A DNA stretch of 5,523 bases, from contig ONPH01000084.1 of NCBI GenBank assembly GCA_900319655.1, positions 1 through 5,523 on the forward strand. The letters are read 5' to 3'. Source of the DNA: an uncultured Eubacteriales bacterium (GTDB taxonomy: Bacteria; Bacillota; Clostridia; Oscillospirales; Acutalibacteraceae). The notes under the pieces were generated by a model. The model was given only the letters and a program-made list of their open reading frames with translations. It made no database searches and was not told where the DNA came from. This document shows, in pieces, positions 1-5,262 of the stretch (within the stretch, counting starts at the first letter, position 1; each line of letters begins with the position of its first letter). A program made the translations under genes and the position numbers.

Positions 1-214
1 TGCCAATTCCGCCATACCTGCGAGTATAAAATTTTTGTAGGTTTCGGAGAAAGTTTAAGACGGATTTTTCAGTTACACCGAAGGGGTGTCACCTGAACCA
101 TGCGCGTCTGCCAATTCCGCCATACCTGCGAGTATAAAATTTTTGTAGGTTTCGGAGAAAATTTAAGACGGATTTTTCAGTTACACCGAAGGGGTGTCAC
201 CTGAACCATGCGCG
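1..214 (-). repeat. Two tandem 108-bp repeats containing tRNA-Leu sequence
   Basis: Positions 1-108 and 109-214 are near-identical copies with a period of 108. The only difference I see is g at 53 against a at 161. Each copy holds the inverted repeat ACACC-GAAGG-GGTGT (75-89 and 183-197). It is extended by outer complementary arms (CTGAA and TTCAG on the minus strand), giving a stem of about 11 bp with small internal loops. On the minus strand each unit joins the 5' half of a tRNA-Leu to an unrelated body. The first copy begins at the window edge, so the array may continue to the left. A short divergent third unit lies at 333-351. The units are direct repeats without spacers, so this is not a CRISPR. 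No coding function is evident. Confidence 0.93.
91..129 (-). pseudogene. tRNA-Leu(CAG) 5'-half fragment inside the repeat
   Basis: Read on the minus strand from 129 to 91, this stretch matches the layout of a bacterial tRNA-Leu. There is a 7-nt acceptor strand GCAGGTA, then TG, a D arm containing GGCGGAATTGGCAGACGCG, a 5' anticodon-stem strand CATGG and the 7-nt loop TTCAGGT with anticodon CAG. The match ends at the loop. The next bases are GACAC instead of the CCATG needed to close the stem, and no T arm (GGTTCRANTCC type) or complementary acceptor strand with CCA follows. It is therefore a fragment and not a working tRNA. The same 5' end reappears at 21-1, cut by the window edge. The assignment rests on recalled tRNA-Leu sequences and was not run through a tRNA-finding program. 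Confidence 0.6.
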
Positions 215-351
215 GTGTGTCCCGCTTGAAATATAGTCGTACCGCGTCGCGTGAGCACACGCTCCCTGTACTCCTTATTTCAAACCTCGCTTTTGCTCGC
301 TTCATCTGCCACCGGCAGCGCTCGCAGCGCGACCAATTCCGCCATATCCGC
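199..351 (-). pseudogene. Interrupted tRNA-Leu-like unit, split in the D loop
   Basis: On the minus strand, 351-333 reads GCGGATATGGCGGAATTGG, which looks like an exact tRNA-Leu 5' end (acceptor, linker, D stem, start of D loop). The expected continuation CGCGCATGGTTCAGGT lies at 214-199. The two parts are separated by 118 bp (215-332), where an intact D loop would have only about four bases (CAGA). The acceptor strand GCGGATA here looks more canonical than the GCAGGTA of the tandem copies, so this unit may be closest to the ancestral gene. As in the other units, no 3' half of the tRNA is present. Whether the split came from insertion or from recombination between repeats cannot be decided from one copy. 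Confidence 0.5.
215..332 (-). repeat. 118-bp hairpin-rich insert, possible small repeat element
   Basis: This segment interrupts the third tRNA-like unit and is unusually rich in inverted repeats. TTGAAATA (226-233) pairs with TATTTCAA (276-283) and encloses GCGTG-AGCA-CACGC (249-262). Two more hairpins follow: CTGCC-ACC-GGCAG (306-318) and CGCT-CGC-AGCG (319-329). It is more GC-rich than the flanking repeat bodies. The pattern resembles a small dispersed structured repeat or a non-coding RNA module. I recognise no transposase, no clear target-site duplication and no named family. Minus-strand translation is open through it, but the peptide is merely the repeat read through. Confidence 0.5.
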
Positions 352-418
352 GAATTGCTCATATTTTTACACGGCTGAGCTTGCCGAGGCGGAGCGTATT
401 GCTTAATCCACAAGCGTT

Positions 419-447
419 ATTATATCAAATAAAAAACGGTTTGTCAA
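419..447 (-). promoter_or_regulatory. Perfect-consensus sigma-A promoter reading into the tRNA-like array
   Basis: On the minus strand, TTGACA (447-442) and TATAAT (424-419) are both exact consensus hexamers separated by exactly 17 bp. The predicted start is near 412. Transcription would run leftwards through a leader of about 60 nt into the tRNA-Leu-like 5' end at 351 and then the tandem repeats. Promoters this close to consensus are typical of stable RNA genes, which fits an origin from a tRNA transcription unit. It lies just downstream of the rhodanese stop codon, so it cannot serve that gene. Confidence 0.75.
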
Positions 448-460
448 TACGATATCTTTG

Positions 461-841
461 TTATTGAGGGGTTGTTTCGCCCTGCCAGGTATTTATTCCG
501 CCGAACTCGAGAATATTTGTATATCCCATATCCACAAGCTTTTGAGCCGCCTGCTTGCTGCGTCTGCCGCTGCGGCAATACACAAGTATCATCTGATTTT
601 TGTCGGGCAGCTGTTCGGGCTGTTTATCGGTAATGCTCTCGTTGGTCACATTAATCGCGTTCGGAATATGGCCGCCGTTAAATTCCTGAGCGGTTCTTAC
701 ATCGAGGATGATAAATCCGCTCTGCTCCTGCATTATCTTTGCGGCTTCCTCCTGGGTGATTTCTTTATAACCGTTTGGCTGGGCGCAGCCTGCGAAAATC
801 AGCGTAATCGCGGCGAGTACCGCGGCTAAAAACTTTTTCAT
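461..841 (-). CDS. Rhodanese-like sulfurtransferase lipoprotein
   Basis: The 126-residue protein is a single rhodanese domain behind a lipoprotein signal. Residues 1-18 form a lysine-then-hydrophobic signal peptide ending in the lipobox FAGC, so Cys19 should be lipidated and the protein held on the outer face of the membrane. The domain shows DVRTAQEF (47-54), GGHIPNAINV (56-65) and the active-site loop CRSGRR (89-94), whose Cys89 would carry the persulfide. Length fits single-domain PspE/GlpE-type rhodaneses. The ATG at 841 is preferred over in-frame upstream starts (open to 1060) because AGGAG sits 7 nt before it and the signal peptide begins there. The longer version would also run into pflB on the same strand. 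The gene lies 55 bp after pflB behind a hairpin terminator and may be expressed by read-through. Substrate unknown; a link to pyruvate formate-lyase is not shown. Confidence 0.9.
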   Translation of the reverse strand: MKKFLAAVLAAITLIFAGCAQPNGYKEITQEEAAKIMQEQSGFIILDVRTAQEFNGGHIPNAINVTNESITDKQPEQLPDKNQMILVYCRSGRRSKQAAQKLVDMGYTNILEFGGINTWQGETTPQ

Positions 842-850
842 TTCAAAACT

Positions 851-866
851 CCTGTTGTAAAACAGG
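851..866 (-). promoter_or_regulatory. Hairpin overlapping the rhodanese ribosome binding site
   Basis: In the minus-strand RNA, CCUGUU (866-861), loop UUAC and AACAGG (856-851) can form a 6-bp stem that takes in the AGG of the rhodanese AGGAG site (853-849). The stem shares 862-866 with the terminator hairpin at 862-886, so the two cannot form together. The terminator stem is longer and richer in GC and should normally win. Complementarity is seen directly; a regulatory role is inference. Confidence 0.4.
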
Positions 867-886
867 CAGGCAAAGCGCCTGCCTGT
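859..886 (-). terminator. Intrinsic terminator-like hairpin after pflB
   Basis: The arms 862-871 (ACAGGCAGGC) and 877-886 (GCCTGCCTGT) form a perfect 10-bp stem around a 5-nt loop. On the minus strand it is followed by only four Ts counting the last stem base (862-859), then ACAACAGG. The stem is strong but the U tract is short, so partial termination with read-through into the rhodanese gene is likely. The hairpin base is 10 nt after the pflB stop codon. On the plus strand no T tract follows. Confidence 0.7.
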
Positions 887-896
887 GATTGTATAA

Positions 897-3140
897 TTAA
901 AGTACCTTGTGCTCGGTTCTGGCGATAACGTCGAGCTGCTGCTCGCGTGTGAGGTCGATGAACTTGACCGCGTAGCCCGAAACACGGATTGTAAAGTTTG
1001 CGTACTCGGGCTTTTCGGGATGCTCCATACAATCCTTAAGCTTTTCAACGCCGAAAACATTTACATTAAGGTGGTGAGCGCCCTTGTCAAAGTAGCCGTC
1101 GAGGATATGCCAGAGGTTATCAATTCTCTCGCTGTCGTCGTGGCCGAGAGCGTCGGGGCTGATTGTCTGTGTATTTGAAATTCCGTCGAGCGCGAACTCA
1201 TACGGAAGCTTCGCAACCGAGTTGAGCGAGGCGAGAAGACCGTTTTTCTCAGCACCGTATGCAGGGTTTGCACCGGGGGCGAATGGCGTAAACGCCTTTC
1301 TGCCGTCGGGAGTAGCGCCTGTCGCCTTGCCGTAAACAACGTTTGAGGTGATTGTGAGGATTGAGGTTGTCGGCTCGGAATTGCGGTAGGTGTGGTGCTC
1401 CCTGACCTTCTTCATAAAGGTTTTGAGCAGCCAAATCGCGATTTTATCGGCGCGTTCGTCGTCGTTGCCGTAGCGCGGGAAGTCGCCCTCTACCTTATAA
1501 TCGGTAACAAAGCCTTCCTCGTCGCGGATGGTCTTAACCTTGGCGTACTTGATAGCGCAAAGCGAGTCAACAACGTGCGAGAAGCCCGCGATACCTGTTG
1601 CGAAGGTGCGGCGTGTGTAGGTGTCGATAAGCGCCATTTCAGCCGCCTCGTAGTAATACTTGTCGTGCATATAGTGAATGAGGTTGAGCGTGTTGACATA
1701 CACCTCTACAAGCCAGCTGAACATAATATTAAACTTGTCCATTACCTCCTCATAGTCGAGGTACTCGCTTGTGATAGGTCTGATTTCAGGTCCTACCTGC
1801 TCCCTTGTTTTAAGGTCAACACCGCCGTTGATAGCGTAGTTAAGGCACTTCGCGAGGTTTGCTCTCGCGCCGAAGAACTGGATTTCCTTACCCGTCTGAG
1901 TGGCGGAAACGCAGCAGCAAATGCTGTAGTCGTCGCCCCAAACAGGACGCATTACGCAGTCGTTTTCGTACTGAATTGACGAGGTGTCAACCGAGATTTT
2001 CGAGGCGTACTTCTTGAAGTTTTCGGGAAGTCTTGACGACCAAAGCACTGTGAGGTTCGGCTCGGGCGCAGGTCCCATATTTTCAAGAGTATGCAGGAAA
2101 CGGAAATCGTTTTTGGTAACCATATGTCTGCCGTCCATACCGACGCCTGCCATCTCTAAGGTTACCCAAACGGGATCGCCCGAGAAAAGCTCGTTGTACG
2201 ACGGAATACGCGCGAATTTTACAAGGCGGAATTTAAGAACAAGGTGGTCGATAAGCTCCTGAGCCTCGCTCTCGGTGATTCTGACCTCCTCGAGGTCGCG
2301 TCTGATGTAGATATCGAGGAAGGTCGAAATTCTGCCGACGCTCATAGCCGCGCCGTTCTGAGTTTTGATTGCGGCGAGGTAGCCGAAGTACAGCCACTGA
2401 ACAGCCTCCTGAGCGGTCTCGGCAGGACGCGAGATATCATAGCCGTAAATCTTCGCCATCTCCCTCATACCGTGAAGGGCGCGGATTTGCTCGGCAATTT
2501 CCTCTCTGAGCCTGATGTGCTCCTCTGACATATTTCTGCCGCCGCAGTAGCGGAGATCCTTCTCCTTGCGGTGAATAAGATAATCAAGTCCGTAGAGTGC
2601 AACTCGTCTGTAGTCGCCTACAATTCTGCCGCGGCCGTAGGTGTCGGGCAAGCCTGTGATGATGTGGTTGTGTCTAACCTTCTTCATCTCGGCGGTGTAT
2701 ACGTCAAAAACCGCTTGGTTATGGGTTTTGTGGTAGTCGGTAAAGATTTTTACGAGGTCGTCATTAACCTTGTAGCCGTAGGTAGAAGCCGCCTGAGCCG
2801 CCATTTTGATGCCGCCGTAGGGCATAAACGCGCGTTTGAGGGGCTTGTCGGTCTGCAAGCCGACGATTTTTTCGAGCTCCTTTTCGTTTTCGTCAATATA
2901 TCCGGCGCCGTATGAGGTGAGCGAGGATACAACCTCAGTCTCGCACTCGAGAACGCCGCCTCTTTTTCTCTCCTCTTTTTGCAGAGCCTGAACCTTATCC
3001 CAAAGCCTTTTTGTAGCGTCGGTGGGGCCTTCCAAAAAGCTCTCGTCGCCGTCGTAGGGAGTGTAGTTGTTCTGGATAAACTCGCGGACATTAACGTCCT
3101 CCTGCCATTTTCTGCCTTTAAAACCTCTCCAAGCGTCCAT
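897..3140 (-). CDS. pflB: Pyruvate formate-lyase (formate C-acetyltransferase)
   Basis: This 747-residue cytoplasmic glycyl-radical enzyme converts pyruvate plus CoA to acetyl-CoA plus formate. Length matches the family (about 740-760). The PFL domain fills most of the protein. The substrate thiyl pair is Cys409-Cys410 within [14 protein letters not shown], followed by the family block [11 protein letters not shown] (421-431) and YAINGGVD (435-442). The C-terminal glycyl-radical domain holds RVSGYAVKF (719-727), with Gly722 as the expected radical site, 25 residues before the end as usual. Residue 408 is a third consecutive cysteine where the E. coli enzyme has alanine. The ATG at 3140 has AAAAGGAG (3155-3148) 7 nt upstream, inside the 18-bp gap after pflA, so the two genes are probably translationally linked. 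The N terminus [12 protein letters not shown] is also family-like. A hairpin terminator follows the gene. Confidence 0.98.
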   Translation of the reverse strand: MDAWRGFKGRKWQEDVNVREFIQNNYTPYDGDESFLEGPTDATKRLWDKVQALQKEERKRGGVLECETEVVSSLTSYGAGYIDENEKELEKIVGLQTDKPLKRAFMPYGGIKMAAQAASTYGYKVNDDLVKIFTDYHKTHNQAVFDVYTAEMKKVRHNHIITGLPDTYGRGRIVGDYRRVALYGLDYLIHRKEKDLRYCGGRNMSEEHIRLREEIAEQIRALHGMREMAKIYGYDISRPAETAQEAVQWLYFGYLAAIKTQNGAAMSVGRISTFLDIYIRRDLEEVRITESEAQELIDHLVLKFRLVKFARIPSYNELFSGDPVWVTLEMAGVGMDGRHMVTKNDFRFLHTLENMGPAPEPNLTVLWSSRLPENFKKYASKISVDTSSIQYENDCVMRPVWGDDYSICCCVSATQTGKEIQFFGARANLAKCLNYAINGGVDLKTREQVGPEIRPITSEYLDYEEVMDKFNIMFSWLVEVYVNTLNLIHYMHDKYYYEAAEMALIDTYTRRTFATGIAGFSHVVDSLCAIKYAKVKTIRDEEGFVTDYKVEGDFPRYGNDDERADKIAIWLLKTFMKKVREHHTYRNSEPTTSILTITSNVVYGKATGATPDGRKAFTPFAPGANPAYGAEKNGLLASLNSVAKLPYEFALDGISNTQTISPDALGHDDSERIDNLWHILDGYFDKGAHHLNVNVFGVEKLKDCMEHPEKPEYANFTIRVSGYAVKFIDLTREQQLDVIARTEHKVL

Positions 3141-3158
3141 TGTAAATCTCCTTTTGTA

Positions 3159-3890
3159 TCAGTCAATTAGTATATTCTTTGCCGATTTAATACCTTCCTG
3201 CGTCGGCGGTTGTACTCCTTCGAGCGGATAACTCATTCCAAGCTCCGTCCACTTGTAAGCGCCCATTGTGTGGTAGGGCAAAACCTCTGTTCTTTCAACG
3301 GTTTTGAGCGTGTCGATAAACTCGCGCGTCTGTCTGAGATAACCGCTGTCGTCCGTAATTCCCGGGACAAGCACCTGGCGAATCCACACAGGCTTGCCGA
3401 TATCGGACAAAAAGCGTAGCATATCGAGGATATTTTCGTTTTTAACGCCCGTCAGCTTTTTGTGCTGTTCGGGATTAATGTGCTTGATATCGCAGATAAA
3501 CAAATCCGTCAAAGTGCAAAGCTCTTTGAACTTTGAAAAGAACGGTTCTTCCCTCGTAAACGGTTGACCTGCCGTGTCGATACAGGTGTTTATGCCGTTT
3601 TCCTTCGCGAGCTTAAACAGCTCGAGCAGAAAATCAATCTGCAAGAGCGGTTCGCCTCCGCTGACGGTTATTCCGCCCTTATCGCCCCAGTAGGGCTTGT
3701 ACCTGAGCGCCGTCGTAATCAGCTCGTCGGCGCTCATCAGCGTTCCTGAGCGTTTGTTCCACGTGTCGGCGTTGTGGCAGAACTTACAGCGCATATTACA
3801 GCCTTGGGTAAAGATTAAGAACCTTACCCCCGGACCGTCGACCGAGCCGAAGCTCTCTGTGGAGTGAATTCTGCCCAATGTTTTATCCAT
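3159..3890 (-). CDS. pflA: Pyruvate formate-lyase activating enzyme (radical SAM)
   Basis: This 243-residue radical SAM enzyme uses a [4Fe-4S] cluster and S-adenosylmethionine to abstract a hydrogen from the PflB glycine. The cluster motif CxxxCxxC is Cys31, Cys35 and Cys38 in the block TQGCNMRCKFCHN. Further landmarks are FGSVDGPGVRF (14-24), the GGE motif SAM-binding segment TVSGGEP (75-81), CDIKH (133-137), VWIRQVLVPG (168-177) and LPYH (204-207). Length matches E. coli PflA (246). The ATG at 3890 has a modest GAGGT site (3899-3895) 4 nt before it. The gene is first in the operon, with pflB starting 18 bp after its stop; in many bacteria, including E. coli, pflB comes first. The control region upstream carries a strong promoter, a candidate NrdR box pair and a long palindrome. 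Confidence 0.97.
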   Translation of the reverse strand: MDKTLGRIHSTESFGSVDGPGVRFLIFTQGCNMRCKFCHNADTWNKRSGTLMSADELITTALRYKPYWGDKGGITVSGGEPLLQIDFLLELFKLAKENGINTCIDTAGQPFTREEPFFSKFKELCTLTDLFICDIKHINPEQHKKLTGVKNENILDMLRFLSDIGKPVWIRQVLVPGITDDSGYLRQTREFIDTLKTVERTEVLPYHTMGAYKWTELGMSYPLEGVQPPTQEGIKSAKNILID

Positions 3891-3913
3891 ACAAACCTCG
3901 TTTTTACGATTAA

Positions 3914-3942
3914 ATATGCTGTTTCCGAACGAAACAGCATAT
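3914..3942 (-). promoter_or_regulatory. 12-bp perfect inverted repeat at the pflA transcription start
   Basis: ATATGCTGTTTC (3914-3925), a 5-nt centre, and GAAACAGCATAT (3931-3942) are perfectly complementary. The repeat begins 2 bp downstream of the pflA -10 hexamer, and the predicted start near 3938 falls inside its first arm. It could be a DNA operator spanning about -4 to +24. It could also act as RNA: a transcript starting near 3938 would open with an 8-bp stem (GCUGUUUC with GAAACAGC), a design known to protect 5' ends of messages. No T run follows on either strand, so it is not a terminator. I recognise no named regulator for this palindrome. Confidence 0.75.
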
Positions 3943-3944
3943 CA

Positions 3945-3974
3945 ACTATATCACACAAGTTATGGATATGTCAA
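3945..3974 (-). promoter_or_regulatory. pflA-pflB operon promoter
   Basis: On the minus strand, an exact -35 TTGACA (3974-3969) is followed by an 18-bp spacer and -10 TATAGT (3950-3945). TG one base before the -10 makes it an extended -10 (TGATATAGT). The predicted start near 3938 gives a leader of about 48 nt before the pflA ATG. The -35 lies between the two candidate NrdR boxes. Confidence 0.75.
3953..3968 (-). promoter_or_regulatory. Candidate second, degenerate NrdR box
   Basis: ACACAAGTTATGGATA matches 10 of 16 positions of the NrdR box consensus acaCwAtATaTwGtgt, including the left ACACAA and the TAT and G of the right half. Alone it would be unconvincing. Its centre is 31 bp from that of the perfect box at 3984-3999 with a 15-bp spacer, which is the known geometry for paired NrdR sites. 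It fills most of the spacer between -35 and -10 of the pflA promoter. Confidence 0.45.
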
Positions 3975-3983
3975 TAGTTTAGG

Positions 3984-3999
3984 ACACAATATATTGTGT
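3984..3999. promoter_or_regulatory. Candidate NrdR box, perfect 16-bp palindrome
   Basis: ACACAATATATTGTGT is a perfect palindrome and fits every position of the published NrdR box consensus acaCwAtATaTwGtgt. NrdR is an ATP-cone zinc-finger repressor of ribonucleotide reductase genes that senses nucleotide status. Here the box lies 9 bp upstream of the pflA -35 on the minus strand and more than 70 bp from the plus-strand promoter at 4076, so geometry favours an action on pflA-pflB. No ribonucleotide reductase gene is in the window. The motif match is seen; binding by NrdR is inference. Confidence 0.6.
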
Positions 4000-4075
4000 G
4001 TTTTCAAAATTGTAATTTTATAATTAGATTTAAGAAATAAGCGTGAATTTTGTAACAAAAATTATTCCTTTATTA

Positions 4076-4104
4076 TTGAAAACTCGGTCGTTTTGTTATA
4101 TAAT
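4076..4104 (+). promoter_or_regulatory. Promoter of the PHP phosphatase gene
   Basis: TTGAAA (4076-4081), a 17-bp spacer and exact TATAAT (4099-4104) form a strong sigma-A promoter. The predicted start near 4111 leaves a leader of about 48 nt before the ATG at 4159. It also shows that the in-frame upstream start at 4093, which overlaps the -10, cannot be the real one. Confidence 0.8.
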
Positions 4105-4112
4105 ATTTTTCA

Positions 4113-4124
4113 GGCAAATTTGCC
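4113..4124 (+). promoter_or_regulatory. 12-bp perfect palindrome at the PHP gene transcription start
   Basis: GGCAAATTTGCC is a perfect 12-bp palindrome starting about 2 bp after the predicted start site. Its position suits an operator, but it is short and may be chance. No regulator recognised. Confidence 0.35.
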
Positions 4125-4158
4125 GTTATGTCAAATATTATTCCTTTGGAGAATTAAG

Positions 4159-4956
4159 ATGAAATACAACCTTCACACCCACACAATACGCTGTAATCAC
4201 GCTCAGGGCGATGACCGCGAATACGTCGAGTCGGCAATAATGGCTGGGATTAAAGTCCTTGGATTTTCCGACCACTGTCCGCAATTTTTCCCGAACACCG
4301 ATTACTACAGCAACTTTAGAATGAAGCCCGAGGAATTTGAGGGCTATGTAAAAAGTATAAGAAGTCTGCAAGCCGAGTACAGGGATGACATCGAAATTCT
4401 GCTCGGGCTTGAAACCGAGTATTACCCCGAAACCTACGGCAAATTCATGGAGTTCATAACGCCGTACAAGCTCGACTACCTGATTATGGGACAGCACTTT
4501 GTCGGCAACGAGTACGACCAAAATTCGTACTATTCAAGCCGTCCGAACCGCGACGAAACCCTGCTTGAAAGGTACGTTGCTCAGGTCTGCGAGGGACTTC
4601 GCAAGGGCGTGTTCACCTACATCGCCCACCCCGATATTCTCTACTACGAGGGTGAGCCCGGATATTACCGTGACAAAATGGCGGAGCTGTGCGTTTGCGC
4701 CAAGGAGCTGGGAATTCCGCTGGAGTACAATCTGCTGGGAATGACAAACAAAAAGTGCTATCCCAAGCCCGAGTTCTGGAAGCTCGCTTCCGAAATCGGC
4801 AACGACGTACTAATCGGCTACGACGCGCACAATCCCGATGCCCTGCAAAACGACGAGGCGTTTTTTAACTGCGTGCTAAACCTAAATGCGATGGGCTTGT
4901 CGCCTATGGAATTTTCAAAAATAAATATCAGAAATGTGAAAAAGAAAAACCGCTGA
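4159..4956 (+). CDS. PHP-domain phosphatase, histidinol-phosphatase-like
   Basis: The 265-residue cytoplasmic protein is a PHP-family metal-dependent hydrolase most like the HisK/HisJ histidinol-phosphatases, which make histidinol from histidinol phosphate. Metal-site motifs are in order: HTH (His6, His8), His14, GFSDHCP with Asp38-His39, GLETEYY with Glu85, MGQHF with His113, AHPD with His157, and GYDAHNP with Asp222 and His224. Length fits the family (about 260-280). The ATG at 4159 is chosen because GGAG (4148-4151) lies 7 nt before it, the family N terminus MKYNLHTHT starts there, and the longer open frame from 4093 begins inside the promoter. The gene is monocistronic, divergent from pflA, and followed by a terminator at 5022. 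No other his genes are visible, so the exact substrate is uncertain; another phosphomonoester is possible. Confidence 0.88.
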   Translation: MKYNLHTHTIRCNHAQGDDREYVESAIMAGIKVLGFSDHCPQFFPNTDYYSNFRMKPEEFEGYVKSIRSLQAEYRDDIEILLGLETEYYPETYGKFMEFITPYKLDYLIMGQHFVGNEYDQNSYYSSRPNRDETLLERYVAQVCEGLRKGVFTYIAHPDILYYEGEPGYYRDKMAELCVCAKELGIPLEYNLLGMTNKKCYPKPEFWKLASEIGNDVLIGYDAHNPDALQNDEAFFNCVLNLNAMGLSPMEFSKINIRNVKKKNR

Positions 4957-5021
4957 TTCGGGTGTGTTTCGTAAGGAAGTTATACCCTAAAGGACAGCAC
5001 TTGCAAATCTAATGTATTATT

Positions 5022-5059
5022 ACTACGGCACGGCAATATGCTATGCCGTAGTTTTCTTT
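5022..5059 (+). terminator. Intrinsic terminator after the PHP gene
   Basis: ACTACGGCA (5022-5030) and TGCCGTAGT (5044-5052) form a 9-bp stem, followed by TTTTCTTT (5052-5059). The 13-nt loop can itself fold (GCA-ATA-TGC, 5033-5041). It begins 65 bp after the stop codon of the PHP gene. Confidence 0.8.
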
Positions 5060-5112
5060 GCGTTGTCAATTAAAATCGTTCGACATATTGCGACGGCGAG
5101 ATGATGTCACGT

Positions 5113-5162
5113 CTAAACAAGCAGTGCGTTTTTACTCCTGCCCGTAAAAACACGCTTGTTAG
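5113..5162. repeat. Long imperfect inverted repeat upstream of the Bro-N gene
   Basis: AACAAGC (5116-5122), GTG and TTTTTAC on the left pair with GTAAAAA, CAC and GCTTGTT (5143-5160) on the right, giving a stem of about 17 bp with small bulges around an 8-nt centre. Two further pairs extend the base. A second hairpin (5159-5173) abuts and overlaps it. Possible terminator-like element, RNA leader or mobile-element end; no T tract follows directly, so it is not called a terminator. Confidence 0.6.
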
Positions 5163-5189
5163 GGACACCCTAAGTCCTGTAAAATGCGG

Positions 5190-5218
5190 TTGCTAATATA
5201 ACTGTTGTGTGGTAAAAT
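5190..5218 (+). promoter_or_regulatory. Probable promoter of the Bro-N gene
   Basis: TTGCTA (5190-5195), a 17-bp spacer and TAAAAT (5213-5218) with an extended -10 TG (5210-5211) predict a start near 5225, about 38 nt before the ATG. A weaker alternative -10 is TATGCT at 5232-5237, also with an upstream TG. Confidence 0.5.
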
Positions 5219-5262
5219 TAATTTGAATTGGTATGCTATGAAGAATGTCGGGAGTGGATCAA

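Larger units (their letters stand above)
4957..5262. other. Intergenic region with hairpins and a promoter
   Basis: These 306 bp separate the PHP gene from the Bro-N gene. They hold a terminator (5022-5059), a long imperfect inverted repeat (5113-5162), a short hairpin TTAGGG-ACA-CCCTAA (5159-5173) and a promoter (5190-5218). No protein gene with a ribosome binding site is apparent. The stretch 5074-5196 is open in a frame on each strand, which may mean a decayed mobile-element sequence, but I recognise no product. Confidence 0.6.

Noticed and set aside
1..214. CRISPR array
   Set aside because: The 108-bp units are directly adjacent with no unique spacers and contain tRNA-like sequence.
177..413. 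Minus-strand open frame of 78 codons over the repeat region
   Set aside because: It runs through the tRNA-like fragments and structured insert, has no recognisable domain, and its start lies too close to the predicted transcription start for a convincing ribosome binding site.
842..1060. Longer N terminus for the rhodanese gene
   Set aside because: It would overlap pflB on the same strand, pass through the terminator hairpin and bury the signal peptide. The ATG at 841 has a good AGGAG site.
1392..1979. Plus-strand open frame of 195 codons antisense to pflB
   Set aside because: It is a shadow of the well-supported pflB on the other strand, without a ribosome binding site or known domain. The other long antisense frames in pflB and pflA are rejected for the same reason.
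4048..4060. TTTTGTAACAAAA dyad as a Rex or FNR operator
   Set aside because: It lacks the spacing and core of the Rex (TTGTTAA-TTAACAA) and FNR-type (TGTGA-TCACA) sites and lies in very AT-rich DNA where such dyads arise by chance.
4061..4147. 11-bp direct repeat ATTATTCCTTT at 4061 and 4137
   Set aside because: Short, low-complexity and without symmetry or suitable placement; most likely chance.
5101..5196. Small plus-strand open frame of 31 codons
   Set aside because: No convincing ribosome binding site, it spans the inverted repeat, and no product is recognised. The minus strand is open over the same stretch too.
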